Shown: piece after piece, positions 32,262-35,825 of the stretch | How the letters are laid out: the number at the start of each line of letters is the position of its first letter | Position numbering within the stretch: the first letter of the stretch is position 1 | Assembly: GCA_030525685.1 (NCBI GenBank) | Contig: JAUNEG010000002.1 | Location: 1 to 35,825 of the forward strand | Source of the DNA: Atopobiaceae bacterium | Lineage (GTDB): Bacteria; Actinomycetota; Coriobacteriia; Coriobacteriales; Atopobiaceae | DNA length: 35,825 nucleotides | Direction of reading: 5' to 3' | The notes under the pieces: generated by a model | Database searches by the model: none | What the model saw: only the letters and a program-made list of their open reading frames with translations | What the model was told of the DNA's origin: nothing | Program-made: the position numbers and the translations under genes

Positions 32262-33610
32262 TGGGTACCCAGCAGGGCCAGCCGATCACCGTCTCGGACG
32301 CCGTCGCCCTCGCGAAGGGGGCGGTCTCCTCGTGGCCGACGCTCGTCGTCGACGGGGAGGTGTCGGGGTTCCGGGGTCCCAACGCCCGCTCGGGCCACTG
32401 CTACTTCGAGGTGAAGGACGACGGGGCCTCCATGAGCGTCATCGTCTGGCGCGGGACGGCCGAGAAGATCGGATTCGACCTGCGCGACGGGCTCTCCGTG
32501 CGGCTCACGGGCAAGTTCGACGTCTACCAGGCCTCGGGCAAGCTCTCGTTCGTCGCCAGGAAGGTCGAGGCCGCGGGTGAGGGCCTGCTGCGCCAGCGGG
32601 TCGCAGAGCTCGCGCGCGCCCTCGAGCGCGAGGGCCTCATGGATCCCTCCCGAAAGCGCCACGTCCCCGCGTTCTGCTCGCGCGTCTGCGTGGTGACGTC
32701 GCTCTCCGGCAGCGTGGTGGAGGACGTCAAGCGCACGCTCGCGCGGCGCAACCCCCTCGTGGAGATCGACGTCGTCGGCTGCTCCGTGCAGGGTTCCGAC
32801 GCCCCGGCGACGATCGTCCGCGCGCTCTCGACCGCCGCGGCCGCCCGTCCCGACGCGATCCTGCTCGTCCGCGGCGGCGGCTCCTTCGAGGACCTCATGT
32901 GCTTCAACGACGAGGGCGTCGCACGGGCGATAGCGGCCTGTCCGGTGCCGGTCGTGACCGGCATCGGCCACGAGCCGGACACGACGATCGCCGACATGGT
33001 CGCCGACCGTCGCGCCTCCACGCCGACCGCCGCCGCCGAGTCGGTGGCGCCCGCCATCGACGAGGTGGAGCGACAGATGCTCCAGCGGCAGGTGCGCCTG
33101 GGGCGGGCCATGTCGGCGGTGCTGGAGGTGCGCTCCGCCTCCGCCACGTCCCTCGGCAGGCTCATGTCCGGCGCCATGGACGCGACGCTCTCGCGGCGCC
33201 GCGTGGCCCTCGACGCCCTCGGCGCGCACCGGTGCCTCTCCGACCCCGCCGCGCCCCTCCGGGACCTTCTCTCCGACCTGCTCCAGACCGAGGAGCGTCT
33301 CCATGACGCCGTCCCGCGCGGCCTTGCCCGCGACGCCGAGCGCTGCGAGCTCGCGGCAGGGCGTCTCACGGAGGCCGGCGGACGCCTCCTGCGCCCCGCT
33401 GAGGCGACGCTCGCGCGGCTCGCCGCGTCGCTCGACGCGCTCTCTCCGCTCTCGGTCCTGGCGCGAGGCTACGCAATCGCCCGCGACGCCTCGGGGCGCG
33501 TCGTGAAGCGCGCGTCGGACCTGGGTTGCGGCGACCAGGTGAGCGTGCTTCTCGGCGAGGGGTCCGTCGAGGCGACCGTCTCGTCCATCCGAATCGAAGA
33601 TCGGGCATAG
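32261..33610 (+). CDS. xseA: Exodeoxyribonuclease VII large subunit
   Basis: A 449-residue catalytic subunit of exonuclease VII, which degrades single-stranded DNA. An OB-fold domain at the N-terminus (WPTLVVDGEVSGFRGPNARSGHCYFEVKDD) is followed by the catalytic domain with VVTSLSGSVVEDVKRTLARRNP, ILLVRGGGSFEDLMCFNDEGVARAIAACPVPVVTGIGHEPD and MVADRRASTPTAAAE. A long helical region then precedes LSPLSVLARGYAI at the C-terminus. The ATG overlaps the preceding stop (TGATG). xseB follows 17 bases downstream. Confidence 0.95.
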   Translation: MGTQQGQPITVSDAVALAKGAVSSWPTLVVDGEVSGFRGPNARSGHCYFEVKDDGASMSVIVWRGTAEKIGFDLRDGLSVRLTGKFDVYQASGKLSFVARKVEAAGEGLLRQRVAELARALEREGLMDPSRKRHVPAFCSRVCVVTSLSGSVVEDVKRTLARRNPLVEIDVVGCSVQGSDAPATIVRALSTAAAARPDAILLVRGGGSFEDLMCFNDEGVARAIAACPVPVVTGIGHEPDTTIADMVADRRASTPTAAAESVAPAIDEVERQMLQRQVRLGRAMSAVLEVRSASATSLGRLMSGAMDATLSRRRVALDALGAHRCLSDPAAPLRDLLSDLLQTEERLHDAVPRGLARDAERCELAAGRLTEAGGRLLRPAEATLARLAASLDALSPLSVLARGYAIARDASGRVVKRASDLGCGDQVSVLLGEGSVEATVSSIRIEDRA

Positions 33611-33627
33611 CCCGGGAAGGGGACACC

Positions 33628-33897
33628 ATGGCAGACGAGCCCAGGAAGATCGAAGACATGACGTTCAAGGAGGCCTCCATCGAGCTCGAGCAGATCGTGC
33701 GCGCGCTCGAGTCCGGCGAGCTCGAGCTCGAGGACTCGCTCGATCGCTATGCCCGCGGGGTGGAGCTCCTGAAGAGCCTGCGCGAGCGTCTGAGCACGGC
33801 GGAGCAGAAGGTGCGCGTCCTTCTCGACGCCACCGACGAGTCGGCGCCCGTGCGCGACACCGTCTCGGCGCCCAGCACCGCCTACCTGAACGAGTAG
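33628..33897 (+). CDS. xseB: Exodeoxyribonuclease VII small subunit
   Basis: An 89-residue helical protein with the family core MTFKEASIELEQIVRALESGELELEDSLDRYARGVELLKSLRERL. Several copies bind the XseA coiled coil. GGGAAGGGGAC precedes the ATG. The last ~20 residues (DESAPVRDTVSAPSTAYLNE) form a low-complexity tail not needed in most homologs. Confidence 0.94.
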   Translation: MADEPRKIEDMTFKEASIELEQIVRALESGELELEDSLDRYARGVELLKSLRERLSTAEQKVRVLLDATDESAPVRDTVSAPSTAYLNE

Positions 33898-33919
33898 CGA
33901 GAAGCGAGAGGGGAGCACC

Positions 33920-34261
33920 ATGTCCGACTGCATCTTCTGCAAGATCGCCAACGGAGAGATCCCGAGCGAGTTCCTCTACGAGGACGACAGCGTCGTGGCC
34001 TTCAACGACCTCAACCCCCAGGCGCCCGTCCACGTGCTCGTGGTGCCCAAGGCCCACCATGACAACTTCGTCGACGACGTCCCCGCCGAGACGCTCGCCT
34101 CCATGGAGCGCGCGGTACGCGCGGTCGCCGAGAAGACCGGCGTCGCGCAGACGGGCTTCCGCTGCATCATGAACACCGGTGCCGCCGCCGGCCAGACCGT
34201 CATGCACCTGCACATGCACGTCCTCGGCGGCAAACCCCTCGGCGAGGGCCTCATTCCCTAG
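33920..34261 (+). CDS. HIT-family (HINT-like) nucleotide hydrolase
   Basis: A 113-residue histidine-triad protein. CIFCKIANGEIPSEFLYEDD at the start has the CxxC of zinc-binding HINT types, then LNPQAPVHVLVVPKAHHDNF, and the triad QTVMHLHMHVLGGKPL (HxHxH). It hydrolyses AMP-lysine-like or nucleoside phosphoramidate bonds. GAGGGGAG precedes the ATG. It ends the metallopeptidase-xse gene run; structured non-coding DNA follows. Confidence 0.94.
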   Translation: MSDCIFCKIANGEIPSEFLYEDDSVVAFNDLNPQAPVHVLVVPKAHHDNFVDDVPAETLASMERAVRAVAEKTGVAQTGFRCIMNTGAAAGQTVMHLHMHVLGGKPLGEGLIP

Positions 34262-34281
34262 CCCCCCAGACGTAGCTGGCC

Positions 34282-34345
34282 GGCGCCAGGGTCTTTCTCC
34301 GGGAAGCGTGCTCCGCAGAACTTCCCTCCGAAAGACCGTGGCGCC
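34282..34345. repeat. Long hairpin element 1 upstream of ackA
   Basis: An outer 16-bp stem (GGCGCCAGGGTCTTTC with GAAAGACCGTGGCGCC, one mismatch), a TCC/TCC internal loop, an inner stem GGGAAG/CTTCCC and a 14-base loop. Read on the minus strand, its loop (TTCTGCGGAGCACG) matches the loop of the next element at 10 of 14 bases. There is no T-run on either side. Confidence 0.8.
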
Positions 34346-34357
34346 TACCGTTGCCTA

Positions 34358-34425
34358 GGGCTGGTCGGGCCTCTCGCAGAGAAGTTCCGCGCAGCGCACT
34401 TCTCGGAGAGAGGCCCGGCCAGCCC
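34358..34425. repeat. Long hairpin element 2 upstream of ackA
   Basis: An outer 18-bp stem (left GGGCTGGTCGGGCCTCTC, one G-U), GCA/GGA internal loop, inner stem GAGAAG/CTTCTC and a 14-base loop TTCCGCGCAGCGCA. It has the same architecture as element 1 with different stem bases, in opposite orientation. The ackA ribosome site lies ~85 bases further on; 34426-34510 shows nothing else clear. Confidence 0.8.
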
Positions 34426-34523
34426 GTTCATCGACGTGAGAGCGACGAGGGCCGTTCGTCGGGCGTATCATGTGAGTGCCGTGTTTCAACGCTGAGTGGG
34501 GGAGGCCCCGCGGGAGGAGAGTC

Positions 34524-35693
34524 ATGAACGTCCTTGTTATCAACGCCGGCAGCTCGTCGCTCAAGTACCAGCTCCTTGACGTGGACACGCGCGAGGTCTA
34601 CGCCAAGGGCAACTGCGAGCGCATCGGCATCGACGGCTCCTTCGTCGGCCACGAGGAGATGGGCGGGGAGAAGCGGAAGCTCGAGGTCGCGCTTCCCGAC
34701 CACAAGACCGCCATCAAGTACGTCTTCGACATCCTCAAGACCATCGACAAGCCCATCGGCGGCATCGGCCACCGCGTGGTCCAGGGCGGCTGGTACTTCC
34801 CCGAGTCCGCCGTCGTGACCGACGAGACGCTCGCCCAGGTCCGCGAGGTCGCGCCGCTCGCCCCCCTGCACAACTACGCCGAGGCCGACGTCATCGAGAT
34901 CTGCCGCGACATGTTCCCCGAGCTCGGGAACGTCATCGTACCGGACACCGCCTTCCACTACCACATGCCCGAGCACGCCTGGCGCTACGCCATCCCGCGC
35001 GAGGTGGCCGACAAGCATCACGTCCGCAAGTACGGCGCCCATGGCACCAGCCACCGCTTCATCTGGCGCACCGTGCACGAGATGATGGGCGACAAGACGC
35101 ACAAGCTCGTGAGCTGCCACCTCGGCTCGGGCGCGTCCCTGTGCGCCATCCAGGACGGCACGTGCATGGACACCACGATGGGCCTCACCCCGCTCGACGG
35201 CCTCATCATGGGCACGCGCTGCGGCACGCTCGACCCGGCGACGGTCTTCTACCTCAGCCGCGAGGCGCACATGAGCATCGACGAGATCGACACGATGATG
35301 AACAAGAGGTCCGGCCTCCTCGCCGTGTCCGAGGTGTCCTCCGACTCCCGCGACATCGAGGCCGGCGCCGCCGACGGCGACGAGAAGTGCCAGATGGCGC
35401 TCGACATGTTCAACTACCGCGTCTCCCAGCTCTTCGCCGAGATGGCCGCCTCCATGCAGGGCGTGGACACGATGGTCTTCACCGCCGGCATCGGCGAGAA
35501 CGCGCCCGAGATCCGCGCGGGCATCTGCGATCTGCTCGGCTGGATGGGCGTCAAGATCGACGCCGAGAAGAACGCGCCGCGCTCCGACGAGCCGCGCGTC
35601 ATCTCCACCCCCGACTCCGCGATCACCGTCATGGTGGTCCCCACCAACGAGGAGTACATGATCGCGCTCGACGTCGAGGAGCTGCTGGGGTAG
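34524..35693 (+). CDS. ackA: Acetate kinase
   Basis: A 389-residue enzyme making ATP from acetyl phosphate and ADP, the energy-yielding step of acetate fermentation, complementary to AdhE, which consumes NADH. Marks are VLVINAGSSSLKYQLLD, GGIGHRVVQGG (active-site His and Arg region), FDTAFH-like PDTAFHYHMPEHAWRYAIP, RKYGAHGTSHRF, CHLGSGASLCAIQDGTCMDTTMGLTPLDGL and FTAGIGENAPEIR. CGGGAGGAG precedes the ATG at 34524; an in-frame upstream start lacks a ribosome site. No pta gene is adjacent. An insertion sequence lies 52 bases downstream. Confidence 0.96.
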   Translation: MNVLVINAGSSSLKYQLLDVDTREVYAKGNCERIGIDGSFVGHEEMGGEKRKLEVALPDHKTAIKYVFDILKTIDKPIGGIGHRVVQGGWYFPESAVVTDETLAQVREVAPLAPLHNYAEADVIEICRDMFPELGNVIVPDTAFHYHMPEHAWRYAIPREVADKHHVRKYGAHGTSHRFIWRTVHEMMGDKTHKLVSCHLGSGASLCAIQDGTCMDTTMGLTPLDGLIMGTRCGTLDPATVFYLSREAHMSIDEIDTMMNKRSGLLAVSEVSSDSRDIEAGAADGDEKCQMALDMFNYRVSQLFAEMAASMQGVDTMVFTAGIGENAPEIRAGICDLLGWMGVKIDAEKNAPRSDEPRVISTPDSAITVMVVPTNEEYMIALDVEELLG

Positions 35694-35745
35694 CGCCACG
35701 GGCGTTTCCCTCCGCATGTGCTTTCGAGAGGCCCGGCTCCTGGGG

Positions 35746-35825
35746 TGAACTGTCTCCCATTTCTTGGACATGAGAAATGGGAGACTTCTTTATGGATGGA
35801 AGAGTGCTTTATGACGAGACAACGT
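35746..35825 (+). mobile_element. Left end of an IS3-family (IS150-like) insertion sequence, cut by the window
   Basis: It begins TGAACTGTCTCCCATTT, then CTTGGACA, the pattern of IS150-group left ends (TG.ACTG..CCC.TTT..TTGGAC). A perfect 13-bp hairpin follows (GTCTCCCATTTCT at 35752-35764, complement at 35773-35785). The local base composition becomes AT-richer than the host. The element runs off the window, so its right end and target duplication are not visible. Confidence 0.75.
35792..35825 (+). CDS. Start of the IS3-family transposase OrfA (3' truncated)
   Basis: The ATG at 35792 opens MDGRVLYDETT, in frame to the window end. It lies just inside the IS left end, where OrfA (helix-turn-helix protein) of IS3-type elements begins. 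Only 11 codons are visible, so the assignment rests mainly on the terminal repeat and position. Confidence 0.55.
   Translation, partial: MDGRVLYDETT

Noticed and set aside
34282..34425. Ordinary terminators for the HIT gene
   Set aside because: Neither hairpin is followed by a T-run on either strand, and the internal loops and related apical loops point to a repeat family.

Overview
The window is GC-rich, strictly bacterial chromosomal DNA. Its content points to an anaerobic, fermentative actinobacterium of the class Coriobacteriia (Olsenella/Atopobiaceae-like). This is inferred from gene content, codon use and GC richness only; no rRNA or tRNA gene is present. Almost every gene is housekeeping or central metabolism: ferredoxin-linked 2-oxoacid oxidation, galactose uptake, one-carbon/folate metabolism, alcohol and acetate fermentation, and DNA/RNA maintenance.

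Layout. 1-2250: the end of iorA, then iorB and a phenylacetate-CoA ligase, a unit that oxidises aryl pyruvates and activates the aryl acid. 2468-7077: an mglBAC galactose ABC transporter with two oddities. The binding protein appears to be a circular permutation of classical MglB, and the permease carries a cytoplasmic extension of about 215 residues. 7478-9752: a LacI-family regulator divergent from galM. A near-identical 16-bp operator-like sequence lies upstream of mglB and between lacI and galM, tying these loci into one galactose regulon. 9836-15897: fhs-fchA-folD-formate transporter-folE-folC, a tightly overlapping one-carbon/folate operon. Here FolD has lost its cyclohydrolase residues while a separate FchA cyclohydrolase sits next to it; folC carries an apparent 1-base deletion. 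15966-18749: a membrane/zinc-ribbon protein, then thrS behind a leader that looks like a ribosome-mediated attenuator with a Thr/Ile-containing leader peptide. 18771-20119: a decayed area with a PLP-enzyme fragment, a DeoR remnant without its DNA-binding domain, and a PTS EIIA gene frameshifted in a G10 tract. 20290-23724: adhE and a small-molecule kinase. 23937-27020 (minus strand): acyl-ACP thioesterase, Nudix hydrolase, a small membrane protein, thyA and folA. 27125-29202: an oxidoreductase and azlCD. 29281-34261: a lipid kinase divergent from rnd, then a zinc metallopeptidase, xseA, xseB and a HIT protein. 34524-35693: ackA. 35746-end: the left end of an IS3-family (IS150-like) insertion sequence.

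The non-coding DNA is unusually structured. Two 226-bp elements (7211-7436 and 16489-16714) each hold four copies of a ~29-bp repeat in a nested inverted arrangement with identical spacing, and their cores match in opposite orientation. Two tandem long hairpins precede ackA, share one architecture and have different stem sequences. A 20-bp perfect inverted repeat lies at 23833-23897. A ~56-bp sequence occurs both upstream of folC and between thyA and folA. These families, the permuted MglB, the FolD/FchA division of labour and the thrS attenuator are the points most worth following up.
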